A stretch of DNA of 64,000 nucleotides from Zopfochytrium polystomum (Eukaryota; Chytridiomycota; Chytridiomycetes; Chytridiales; Chytridiaceae). Both the position numbers and the translations under genes were made by a program. Below the pieces are notes generated by a model. It was not told the origin of the DNA. It saw nothing but the letters and a program-made list of their open reading frames with translations, and did no database searches. The first letter of the stretch is position 1. Each line of letters begins with the position of its first letter. The stretch is taken from NCBI GenBank assembly GCA_025765615.1, contig JAIVFJ010000062.1, positions 62,001 to 126,000 of the forward strand, given 5' to 3'. Positions 22,210-31,964 of this stretch are shown here, one piece after another.

Positions 22210-23049
22210 ATGAAACCTGGTGACCGTCAGCCGGCCTACTTCCTCATCCACGGCCACCCCTTTTGGATCGTCGAGCCCAACGACAAGGACCTCCAGTACC
22301 TCGTCTCCCTCGCCCAAAAAATTCTCGCCAGCAACAACAAGCCCAAAGCCCTCCTCGTCGTCTCCGCCCACTACGAAACCACCGGCGGCGTCCGCGTCTC
22401 CGCCGACGCCCACCACTCCCTTCTCTACGACTACTACGGCTTCCCAAAACACTTTTACGACGTAAAGTACCCCGCCCGCGGCGACCCCGCCCTCGCGGCA
22501 CGCGTGGTCGAGTTGGTGAAGGAGGCCGGCTTCAGCGCGCAGACGGAAACCGGCCGCGGGCTCGACCACGGCGTGTTGCCGATGCTCATGCACATGTTCC
22601 CGCGATGCGAATTCCCTGTGCTGCAGCTGTCGCTGCCCGTCACCAAGAACCCGAACGACTACTTTTCACTCGGAAGCGCCCTCGCGCCGCTCCGCGACGA
22701 AGGCGTGCTCATTGCGGGAACAGGCAGCGTCACGCACAATCTGTACGAGATGCGGCGGACCGGGTTCGGCGCCGCAAAAGGCGTCGCGCCGTGGGCGCAG
22801 GAGTTTGAGGGTGTTGTGAGAAGGGCTGTGTTGGAGACGAGGACGGCGGAGGAGAGGAGGCGCGCGCTGTTGGAGACGTTCAAGGCGCCGAGCTACAAGA
22901 TGGCGTGCCCGACCGTCGAGCACTATGCGCCGGTGTTGGTTGCCGCCGGCGCGGGCCTGGAGGATCGGCCTGTGTTGACGTATGAGGGGTGGGATTCGAG
23001 GACTCTTACGTTCGCGCAGGACTGCTTCCGATTTGGAAGCAATTTTTAG
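22210..23049 (+). CDS. LigB-family extradiol dioxygenase (4,5-DOPA dioxygenase type)
   Basis: Class III extradiol ring-cleavage dioxygenase, a non-heme Fe(II) or Zn enzyme acting on catechols. The closest pattern is the DODA group that opens DOPA between C4 and C5. Single exon, 279 residues, usual length for the family. Seen: H-G-H-P near 14-17, S-A-H-Y-E with His54, G-L-D-H-G with His120, and T-G-S-V-T-H-N-L near 175; these histidines would hold the metal. The C-terminal G-W-D-x-R-T-L-T is also typical. Cytosolic, no signal peptide. The substrate cannot be read from sequence. Strong TATA box upstream suggests regulated expression. No neighbouring catabolic genes. Confidence 0.88.
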   Translation: MKPGDRQPAYFLIHGHPFWIVEPNDKDLQYLVSLAQKILASNNKPKALLVVSAHYETTGGVRVSADAHHSLLYDYYGFPKHFYDVKYPARGDPALAARVVELVKEAGFSAQTETGRGLDHGVLPMLMHMFPRCEFPVLQLSLPVTKNPNDYFSLGSALAPLRDEGVLIAGTGSVTHNLYEMRRTGFGAAKGVAPWAQEFEGVVRRAVLETRTAEERRRALLETFKAPSYKMACPTVEHYAPVLVAAGAGLEDRPVLTYEGWDSRTLTFAQDCFRFGSNF

Positions 23050-23169
23050 ATTCGCTCGCTGTTGTTTTGGGCAAGATGATTGCAAATATGATAGCGTGCA
23101 CCATTTGGTAGTGAATGCATCTTTGGGTGGTGCTGTGCGGTCCTCCTTCTTTTTTGTTGAAGCGGAGGA

Positions 23170-23650
23170 AGGCTGCGGAGCCGATCGATATTGGCAAAGC
23201 CCAGGGCGCCGAAGCCGAAAGCGATGCGAACAAGCAGACGCCGCACGGCCCTGTCGCGCGGTGGCCGGCCTGGCACGGCTGCGCCGAAGTGGAGGAAGTC
23301 AAAGCGCTGATACGCTGTCAGGAGTCGACCCGAATTCAATTCGCTTGCGCCGACGGCGGGGCTGCATTTGGCTGTACGCACAGATCAGGTGGACCTCGCT
23401 GAGTTCTTTCTCGACTGCGGCGCATTGATCGATGGGAAGTTCCCCAGCCAGCACCCCTCGGCGCTGGGACCACAGGACACCCTGCCAGAGCCTGCTGCAG
23501 ACAACAGTCGAACCATTTGGTGAAAGACGCCTTTGTATGAAGCAGTGGACATTGTCCAGCACCTCGTCATGAATGGAGGCGACATAACGCGACATCATAT
23601 CGCCAACGAACCCCCTTTTTGGCGGCGTGAGAAAGAGGCAACGAAAACGT
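23170..23650 (+). pseudogene. Ankyrin-repeat relic
   Basis: Several frames together read D-A-N-K-Q-T-P, E-V-V/E-K-A-L-I, G-V-D-P-N-S-I, then a clean unit L-H-L-A-V-R-T-D-Q-V-D-L-A-E-F-F-L-D-C-G, then P-L-Y-E-A-V-D-I-V-Q-H-L-V-M-N-G-G-D-I. These are ankyrin-type helices, with stops and frameshifts between them. No start or promoter is visible. It is probably a decayed tail of a repeat-protein gene. Confidence 0.55.
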
Positions 23651-23884
23651 TGTCAGGCTCTCTTGAAACTTGGCACAGTGGCAGCAGAATCAGAGTCGCT
23701 GGAAACGGTGTGAATCTTTTACTGGCAACCAACATCCAGAGAGTAGTCAGTCGGACGCCTCGGACAATGACAAATGGTCGGAGAAAGAGGTTCTCATTGA
23801 CTGAGGTGCTGATGGATGGATGGATGGATGTAACCGCATACTTGTGCCGGAGGACAACTCAACATGCAGTCGTTCTGTGTCAAT

Positions 23885-23927
<43 letters not shown>

Positions 23928-24022
23928 GTTTGGTTTGGCTCGAGAAACCACGTGAGGGCACGCACGTGTTTGGAAGGCAGAAGGCATGTGACGCGCGCCA
24001 ACACAAGACAATTCTTCCAAAT
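23651..24022. other. Spacer with T39 tract before the MscL relic
   Basis: Contains a small GGAT repeat at about 23814-23830 and the T-homopolymer at 23888-23926. No gene. Confidence 0.6.
23888..23926. repeat. T39 homopolymer
   Basis: Run of 39 T, 97 bases before the start codon of the MscL relic and directly after an AATAAA string. Confidence 0.95.
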
Positions 24023-24814
24023 ATGGCGGACGACACGGTTGGTGGCGTTCACGCGGGCTCCCGCGACGCAGCCGGCCGTCCTTCCAACCGCGCCGCCCTG
24101 CTCGGAGTCGGACCAAGAGATAGAGAGGGAGAGAGATGGCGCACCCCCCGGCACTCGCGATGTATCTCCCCCCCCAACCCGCCATTTGCACAACTCCTCA
24201 GAAACACACGAGGCTTACATTGGCCCCAACTGATCTGTCGTCCTTCTGCCCATCACCTACCTCGCTGTTCTCCTGTGTTCTCCAGGTCCACACAGACGTC
24301 GAGAAAGAAGGCGGCCTCAAGAAAACCGGCCGCTCCGTCAACGCTGCACGACGGGGGCGAACCATGGGTACGCTTCAAAGGCCGCGGCGACGGCGGATGG
24401 CGCGGTCACGTGGAACTGTGAGTGAGAGTGAGGGTCGGGCTGGATGAGGGGGAATGGGGCTGGGACCTTTGAGGTGCCCTCATTGATTCGTTCTAACTCG
24501 TCCACTTCTCAACTCCTCCCGCCTCCCCATTTGAATCAGGGGGCAACTTTATCCAAACCCTCATCAACTTCATCCTGATCTCCGTCGTTGTCTTCTTCCT
24601 GGTCAAACTCTACTCGGCCGCCTTCCTCCGCAAGAAAAAGGTCGAGGCGCCCACGACCAAGGACTGCGAAGAGTGCTGCGAAAAGATTGACGTCAAGGCC
24701 AAAAAGTGCAAGTTCTGCTGCTCCCCCGCCCAAGAGTACGTTGCGCCGGCCGCGGAACCGGCCTCGTCGGAGAGGCACGGATTCATGGCGAGCCCTTTCA
24801 GGAAGGCAAAGTGA
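24023..24814 (+). pseudogene. MscL pseudogene lacking transmembrane helix 1
   Basis: Clear duplicate of the MscL gene at 19789: the same five-codon first exon (24023-24037), exon 2 starting at 24286, donor at 24417-24419, and exon 3 at 24540-24814 encoding helix 2 and the four-cysteine ribbon. In exon 2 a deletion joins the N-terminal V-E-K-E-G-G-L-K-K region directly to the N-H-G-Y-A-S-K loop. It removes about 230 bases, including all of helix 1, and shifts the frame. Exon 3 remains highly conserved, so the deletion seems fairly recent, or exon 3 is kept homogeneous by gene conversion. A functional channel is not expected. Confidence 0.85.
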
Positions 24815-25654
24815 GCTTCATGATCTGGTGCTCGTGGGAGCACAGGATGGCGTTTGCTATTGAACGCTCGTCCTATCCGCCTTCTCCTCAAGCTGTATCG
24901 TCGTTGGACTTTTTTTTCTCCCTTCTTATGGCCAAAATGTGTTTGTTGGAAACCTTCTGTTCATTGGAATTTGTGCATTTTCCCCCTTGCCCATAGTTCT
25001 CCCCTTGCTCGTAGTTCTCCCCTTACATTGAACGATTGTGTGAATTTTTCGGATTTTTTTTTTTTTAAAGTGAAGGCAATCATATAAAAAGAAATAGTGT
25101 TGTACAAAATCCTTCGACGTTCAGGTCTACGTTCGGTGCTCAGAGACTTCAAGATCGCGCCCACGGTGCAACCGGGCGTCGGGATTTGCGAGTTGCACCG
25201 CTTGCACCGCTTGTCGGGTCAAATGGATCACTGAGTACGACGAGTGCCTCGACAGCCACAGGCAAGACGACAGACAGACAGTCGCCCAGACGGTTGAGGC
25301 GTCGCCGTTCATGACGTACATATGGAACTTTGGCGGCGCAACCTTGGTGTCCTGGAGTTCCAAGTGAAGTGCAAAGCACGCCTCAGAGGGTAGAGGGTTT
25401 CTCAACACAGATCCACCCCGCAGTTTTGCGGGAGAAAGGGGGACTCCATCGCTGCATCGATCCACGCTCGGCGGATGCTCAGTTTCTACTTCGCGCAACT
25501 TCAACGTCGAGCCAGTGTGAATCTGGCAGCCATTATTTTCGTGTTTTGTGGAGCCTCCTCCCTCTCGTGAGAACGTGCAAGGAAAACATTTCGGTTCAAC
25601 GTCGGAGATATTTTAGAAATATACAGCACCGAAATGCACATGTTTGGTTTGCCC
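24815..25654. other. Intergenic region, possible repeat-protein debris
   Basis: 3' flank of the MscL relic, including a T12 run near 25056. Frames on the minus strand between 25130 and 25500 are open but match no family. No gene is supported. Confidence 0.45.
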
Positions 25655-27037
25655 TTAGAATACCATTTCAATATTCTTCGCGTTCATCAAATTCAGAATT
25701 CGCTCCACAAGTGCAAAATGATCCCTCTCGACAGCAAGGCGAAAAACAGGCACAAACCCGTTCCCGAAATCGACTCCAGGCAGTTCAATCAGTTGATCGA
25801 AGAGCGCAGGATCGCAAAGCTTGATCGCAACCACCATCGCAGTGTCCATAATCTTCCCGGCCGAGTCAGACCGACGCTTCACGATTTCGTGAACCAAGTC
25901 TGGCCGGCGCTCCGTCACAGCAAACGAAACCGGCCCGTCCGCCGCCGTCACAAACTCGACCGGAAGCTGCCCCGCGTGCTCCACAAACGCCTCAAACACC
26001 TCCACACATCGCCCCGCGATCGCGACCCTCACTGCGTTGCAGTTGTCCAGCGCAGGGCTGAATCCTGGCGCCGCGAGCAGCAGCCGCGCCGTGTGCGCGC
26101 GGTTGGTGGCTGCGACGAAGCGAAGCAGAGACGCGCGGTACCCGACGCTCCCGAGGTCTGCGCGGCCGCTGGCGAGGATGCAGTCGAGGATTTCGCGCCT
26201 GTCTTCTTGGACGGCGAATTGCAGGGGGAAGCCGTTCATTGCGGTTGCGGTCGAGGGGTGCGTGGCCAGGAGGTGGAGCGCCAACGCGTTTGATCCGGCG
26301 CGGAGGGCAAAGACGATGGCGATGTCGGTGTCGAGGTGAAGTTGCTTGGATTGGAGCCGATGCGAGATCTTGTCGAAGAGAGATGCGTCGTTTAGGACCC
26401 CGACGCAGGCTGAAAAGCAGGGAAGGAGTTTCAGCTCGGATTGTTGTGGGATATCGACCTCGGATCGAGTAAGCCTCGCGACCTCGAGTAACGCTGGGCG
26501 AAGTCGTGGGCCGATACGCTTAACTGATGTGCAAAGCTCATCCATATCGCGACCGTCGGCCGATCCGAGGGTTGTGCCGGTGAAGAAGGAGAGCAGGCGA
26601 ATGTCTAGTCGGAGGAGCAGAATGACAGCAGCCCAGTAGCAGGCTGGCAGTTTGGGCCACGGCTCCGCCCCAACATGACATGCCACCTTACTTGAAGATG
26701 GTCAGACGTTGAACCGTTGAGAGGTTAAAATTCGGCTACATTACATTCCGATGTCGCTGCTCCTGAGTCTCTCGTCCTCCTTCCGAAGGAAACAGATGCC
26801 CTCGTAAACAGATCCCCAAGCGGTAGCCGCATCTTCGAAGGTCTGACCCGAGTCGAGAGCCCGCGCGATCCACCGCTTCACGTGCCTGATGGCGAAACTG
26901 GTCGATCGCATCACCCCTCCTTCAATATTCTCAAACACCGATCGGGATACAGATCGTAATACCAGCATATCTTGTCCGTTGAGGTAAAGAACGATGCTTG
27001 CCAGTACCTCGGGGACGACAGCAGCAAGACGACCCAT
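25655..27037 (-). CDS. F-box-like protein with degenerate ankyrin repeats
   Basis: Two coding blocks on one strand. The first (27037 to about 26745) opens M-G-R-L-A-A-V-V-P-E-V-L-A-S-I-V-L-Y-L, an F-box-like helix, followed by R-S-V-S-R-S-V. The second (about 26660-25655) encodes around 330 residues with ankyrin-like helices such as D-T-A-I-V-F-A-L-R-A-G-S-N-A-L-A-L-H-L-L and R-A-S-L-L-R-F-V-A-A-T-N-R-A-H-T-A-R-L-L-L. A GTAATG donor at the end of block 1 and a C-T-G-C-C-A-G acceptor before block 2 are present, but their phases do not fit, so the join is uncertain or carries an indel. Probable substrate adaptor for an SCF ligase (inference). Its start lies only 65 bp from the divergent WDR34 start. 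Confidence 0.55.
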
Positions 27038-27102
27038 CGCGCTGAGACGGAGACAAGTCGTTGTTTGGTGTGTGTGCGAGGGGCGGGGGTGGTGCGGTTC
27101 AA

Positions 27103-29560
27103 ATGATTTCAAGCTCCGCCAAGCACACCTCCCCCAGCGGCGCCGATGCGCCACCGCCCCCAGCGCCGGCGCCAAACACGCTCGCGGCACCGCCGCTGTT
27201 TCAGGACGTACAGGCGGCTCGACAGCGGCCTGAACAGTCGCGAGATCGACCCAGCGACGTGAGCGACGACGACGATCCGCTGCCTGCGTTTGTAAATATT
27301 AAGTCCACGTGGCGGACCGAGAGGACGGCGCTCTCGCACGGCTCGTGCCAGACGGTTCCTGTCGATTTTGTTGATGCCGGGAGTCAAAGCTTCCGAACTA
27401 AAGAGGCAGGGGTAAGACGCTGCGAACGGAATGTCCGTTCCTTTTTTTAAGATTGACCATAATCGTGGCAGGTGCAAGCGTCCGACGAGACGGGTGCGAG
27501 CAAATTCAAGCTCCTCGTGGACTTCAATTACGATTCGCTCGTCAGATTCTTGGACGAGGCCGAGCCGCTGTTGTCGAACGCGCTGCTGGAAAACATACGA
27601 TCGACGGCCTTCGACGGTGAGTGGGGTTGTTTGCGGGTGGGTCGATCCAGTCGGCGTGCGATTTCGTAAAAATCGACGAATAATCTGATGAAACAGGATA
27701 CTTCGTCTCGTGGGAGGAGCCGATCCACGACATCACCTGCACGCAGAAACTGTCGCAGGTCGAGCGGGAGCCGGATCTCGTCTGCACGGAGATCAGCTGG
27801 AGTCGATCTGGATCGGTTGTGGGTGTGGCGTGAGTGCGATTATGTATTTTCTCTCGTCCCGGGGTGCCGCAAGTAAAGAATTGCCGTTAACCAGGTACGG
27901 GGCGCTCGAGCACAGTGGGTGGTGCACGCACAAGGGACAGTTCTGCGCGTGGAGCCTCAACGCAAGGGATCTCAACGCTTCGGCGGCATCTTTCGCTGTC
28001 GAAACAACGGTGCGCGCGCGACGACTCCCATTTTTTTTCTCCATTTCCTGGCCGCCTCGTCCTCTCAATTTTGATTTATTTTTTCTTTATATATTTTATT
28101 TTATTTATTTTATTTATATTTATTTCGCAGACTTGTCTCACGTCCCTCGCCTTCCACCCCGAGTCTCCCAGCATCGCCGCGGGAGGGACTTTCAACGGTT
28201 CGTTCGTTCCTCCATTCCAAGCACTCTCAATAGGACTCACGCGCTGTCCAGGTGATTTGATTGTGTGGAATATGAATGAGAGAGACAACCCAGTGCTCGC
28301 TGCGTCGAAAATCAGTGACATGACCCATCAAGAAGCGATCTCGAAGGTGGCCACCGCGATAAGAGAACAGCATTCCTAATCCGTCCACTCGAAGGTTATT
28401 TGGATTCCCTCGTCGAAATTCGGATCTTATGATGTAAGTTACCTTCTGCAATAGTCCTTTTGCAAGTCTTGAAATCGACAACGGCGACAGCTCTTGACGA
28501 TCGGGAGTGAAGGAAAATTGCTTCTCTGGGTTCTGGACAACAAACTTTCAAAACCGCGTGGAGGGTTCGCTTCTCGTTGCTGCGTCGTCAGCCGTTTCCT
28601 TCTTACGGACTTCCGTCTTTGCCCATTCCAGTGCGATATTGTCAAGCGCAAATATACCTCGAAACTTGCGAACGCAGAACATCAGAACTTATAATCTTGA
28701 TACGCCGCTTGGAGGTAAGTGAAAAAAAAAAAACTGTCGCAACGAACGATTGACTGAGTTTTCCGATGGACCCAACCAGGGACTGCGATGACCGTATCCA
28801 AAGAAAACAAGACAGACTGCATTGTTGGGACAGAGACGGGGTTCGTCGTTCGATGCAGTTTGAATAACGTCACCCTCACGGACGGCGTGCAAAAAGGTTT
28901 GGTTCCCATGGCGGGCCTTGGCAACGCAGGTTTCTGAATTGTTGATTTCTCCAGACGGCCGATTAGCCAACCCCATTCAGGCAGGTCACACCTCTCATAG
29001 CAGCACGGTAACGGGACTCTCGTTTTGCCCCGCGCACCGGAATTTGTTTCTTTCGTGCGGAGCCGACGGCGTCTTGCGCCTCCATCACAAACTCAAGGTA
29101 GGTCCGGTGCGAGTGGGTGCGATTGACAAATTCAAACGCTCCTGTTTCAAGGCGAAGAGCTTGTCGACGTGGGAGCCGTCCGCAAAAGGAACTGGTCTCT
29201 TCTCGGTGGACTGGTCGCAGCACAAACCGACGGTGTTTGCGGTGGCCGCTGGCGACGGATATTGTACATATACGACCTCGCGGTACGTCATTATGAGGAA
29301 GATGACTCTCGCTGTCATTTTAACTGGCTTCCATCCATAGAGACGCCGATCAACGCCCTCATCAGCGCTCCGCGTTACGGAACAAAAGGGCTGCTACCCT
29401 GTTTCTGTTTCATTTAACTTGGCTCGACCAGACACTGTGGCAACCTGCGACACCTGAAGGTAACCTTAAAGTTTGGCGGCTTTGCACTTCGCTGTTTGAG
29501 TGCGATGGAAAGGAGGGAAAGGTGCTTGAGGCGCTTGGCAGTTTGGAGGAGGAAGGGTGA
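27103..29560 (+). CDS. Dynein-2 intermediate chain, WDR34/DYNC2I2-like
   Basis: WD40 protein resembling the intermediate chain of the retrograde intraflagellar transport motor. Exons by splice signals: 27103-27411, 27472-27616, 27697-27829, 27895-28009, 28131-28197, 28252-28346, 28395-28433, 28491-28714, 28780-28896, 28955-29097, then about 29135-29560. Conserved WD pieces: L-A-F-H-P-E-S-P, G-D-L-I-V-W-N, G-K-L-L-L-W-V-L-D-N-K, G-T-E-T-G-F-V-V-R-C, L-S-F-C-P-A-H-R-N-L-F-L-S, and G-N-L-K-V-W-R-L near the end. The frame needs one-base fixes near 28569, 29262 and 29450, which I read as probable sequence errors. Its presence implies a flagellated stage. The N-terminal 90 residues are Pro-rich. 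Confidence 0.75.
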
Positions 29561-29740
29561 CGAAGCAGACCGGTCTTTCCTGTGGGAGAATTCGTTCAAG
29601 AAAGGCTTTCAGGACCTGCTTCGTTGTTCTTCCAGTCCCACTCCAACAGTGAAAAATAAACTTTGGCATCGGTCCTTTCAAAATTGTTAATTTATTCTCA
29701 AATCTTGAAAGCGTAATTTTGGACCCTTCGCAGCCTTCAA

Positions 29741-31197
29741 CAATGCGCCCGGTGGACATCGCGACCGCCCCCTCCCGCCACGTCTTCGCCGCCTCCGCCG
29801 CGTCGCAAACGGCGTCTCGCGCCTCCGCGGCGCCCGGAGTCATACAGACCCATGTCCACGTCAACCTCCAACACGCGCACGCGCACGCCCTCGCGGACGC
29901 GGACTCGGCCGCGACAGCGAGAAACAGAAGGATCGTGTTCGCCCGCTCCGCGATGGCCGCTCGCGAGTCAGGGCGCCGCCGCGTTGCGCTCTGCCGTGAA
30001 CAGGTTTGCGGCAAAGCCGTCACACGCGAAACACACGCGAAACACGAATTTCCCCTTTGCAGGGCCATAACCTGATCTTGACCGCCTCCCTACTATCTCC
30101 CCCCCTAAACGCGTCCCGCAACCCGCCACACCCAGCCTCGCCTCGACCCGCCCCACCTCCGCCGTCTCTGCCTCGCTCAGCCTCCTCGAAGCCCTCACCA
30201 CGACCGCCGCCGTCGCCGAGCGCCGCAACGCCATCGCGCCAACGTCGCGTCGGCGCTTCCGTTTCCGCCGCGGGCGACGGCCGCCACCGCGCCGCCGGGC
30301 GTCCACCCTTCGTTCCGAAGCAAGACCGTGTGTGTGCTGAGCTGCGGACATTGCGGCCAGTCGGTGTGCGAGAGGGGTATGAAGGCGATTTTGCTTGCGG
30401 ATACGAGGGTGAGTTTGGGATGAAAGCTTGCAATTTTTTATAAAACGGGTAAGCTGACACGCTGGGGTGCCGATGTGCTTTGATGGGCGTTAGGTGGAGC
30501 TTTACAGCACGGATGCGGTTCCGCCGGGGTGAGTTTTCCGCGATTTTGGAAGGTTTTCACTGACGCGTTTCTTATGACGAAAACGAACCCAGACGCGTAC
30601 AACTCGTCGCGGAGGACTACTTGACAAGGAATTGCAACTGCCGGATACGCGACGTTGCGTGCCTTGGATGGTTTGTGCCCGCGCGTTCCCAAACCATAAA
30701 GCCGGCTGAACCCTCCTCGTTTTACCCTCTGTTATGTATTTTGATGGCTCAGTCCCGCACCAAAATGACCGCAGCGGAAATGTAGGGCTGGACTCACTTC
30801 CTTTTCGTATCTGGCACTAAGTGCGCCTAATCACTAGCGCCCTTTTTTTTATCCGCGCTTTACTCTCCTTTCCATATCACTGCGACGCGCCTCTCGCTGT
30901 GCGCCCGCACACCACGCAGGTCATCGGATACCACGTAACGCAGCCCTGCGACGCGTGCCTCGCCGCGTGCAACAACGGCCACTTTTGGATGTTCCACGAC
31001 GACGGGATATTGTCGGTCGAGAGAAAGGATGCGTCAGGTGTGAAGAACGCCCCCCCCTCCCCCCCCGGGTTTCCCCATAGCCACTAACCGCAACGTTTGT
31101 CCGTATCCGCACAGGCGGCAGAGCGATGATGTGGTCGCAATTGCCTGTTCCCGAGAAGGACTTCAGTGCGGGGCAGCAGAGGATCGTGTGTCGATAG
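29741..31197 (+). CDS. FAM72 family protein
   Basis: Cysteine-rich protein of the FAM72 family, of poorly known function, linked in animals to cell proliferation and control of uracil-DNA glycosylase. Well-supported exons: up to 30408, 30494-30528, 30593-30670, a 7-nt microexon 30775-30781, 30920-31037 and 31115-31197. They give C-x2-C pairs (S-C-G-H-C-G), R-G-M-K-A-I-L-L-A-D-T, C-N-C-R-I-R-D-V-A-C-L, G-C-G-N-V-I-G-Y-H-V, then C-N-N-G-H-F-W-M-F-H. These match the vertebrate order. The 5' part (29741-30300) has Ala/Ser/Thr-rich frames with two apparent one-base shifts (near 30100 in a C run and near 30235), so its exon structure is provisional. Confidence 0.8.
30775..30781 (+). other. 7-nt microexon of FAM72
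   Basis: Preceded by CGCAG and followed by GTAGGG. It supplies the last base of a Cys codon plus Gly and Asn, completing G-C-G-N before V-I-G-Y-H-V. Without it the flanking exons do not join in frame, and the conserved C-G-N of FAM72 would be missing. Confidence 0.75.
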
Positions 31198-31913
31198 GGG
31201 TTCTACAAATGTGTTCATATATATTTGTCCGCTCTTTACACACTGCGCCCTTTATATTTTGGCAACCAACCATCAGCTCTTGCTTGGTGGTGGTCTGTGG
31301 CAGTGTTAATGGGCCGATCCCGGTTGAGCTCCCTCAACCTCCTTAATCTCAACCAACCTCAACCACTTCATCCACGGACCGGATCTGCGCCTGCCGGTCA
31401 TCCTCTTGCTCCTCACCCAACCATTGGCTCAGCTTCCGCTTTCGAATCGGCTTCTGTTGCGGGAGCAGAGGTGGGTTCCCTTCCGACATTTGTTGGAACG
31501 ACGGTGGCCGGCCGCCGGCATCGTCTGCGCCTTCTCATCGCCGCGTTCGCCGTCGCCAATTGGGGCCGAGGAGGGCCAGGGATCGGTGTGCCTGGTAGAG
31601 CGGCTAAGGTTATGGATGCAAAGATGGTACGGGCCTGCAGGAAAAAAAAAGAGGGTGCGTTGGGCTGGGGATAGAAGGGAGGCGGCGGCAGCAGCAGCTG
31701 CTGCTGCTGATTATGCGCTGTGAGGTGCCGGAAGTTCGATTTCTTCCAAATGTATGCAGCGCCCGGTTCTTCTACTGTATTGTGTAAATGCGCTGCATCA
31801 ATGTAAAAAGTGAACAGATGAAAATTAAGGGCGACGTTGAACTTTCAGGTTTAGAGGAGATCAAGAGATGCTACAAATAGAAGAAAAAAGAAAAAGGTCC
31901 ACCAGCCCCCCAC

Positions 31914-31962
<49 letters not shown>
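31198..31962. other. Convergent intergenic region with A47 tract
   Basis: Between the 3' ends of FAM72 (plus) and the Reb1-like gene (minus). It holds a short CAG/CTG run near 31687-31712 and a 47-base A run at 31915-31961 that touches the stop codon of the Reb1-like gene. No gene called. Confidence 0.55.
31915..31961. repeat. A47 homopolymer
   Basis: Longest homopolymer in the window. On the coding strand of the Reb1-like gene it is a T47 run starting one or two bases after the stop codon. Confidence 0.95.

Positions 31963-31964
<2 letters not shown>

Noticed and set aside
23888..23926. Poly(A) tail of a retrocopied MscL gene
   Set aside because: The MscL relic keeps its introns and the tract is at its 5' side, so it is not a processed copy.
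31570..31640. A stretch with tRNA-like spacing
   Set aside because: No matching acceptor stem and no GTTCGA-type T loop; cannot be folded into a cloverleaf by eye.
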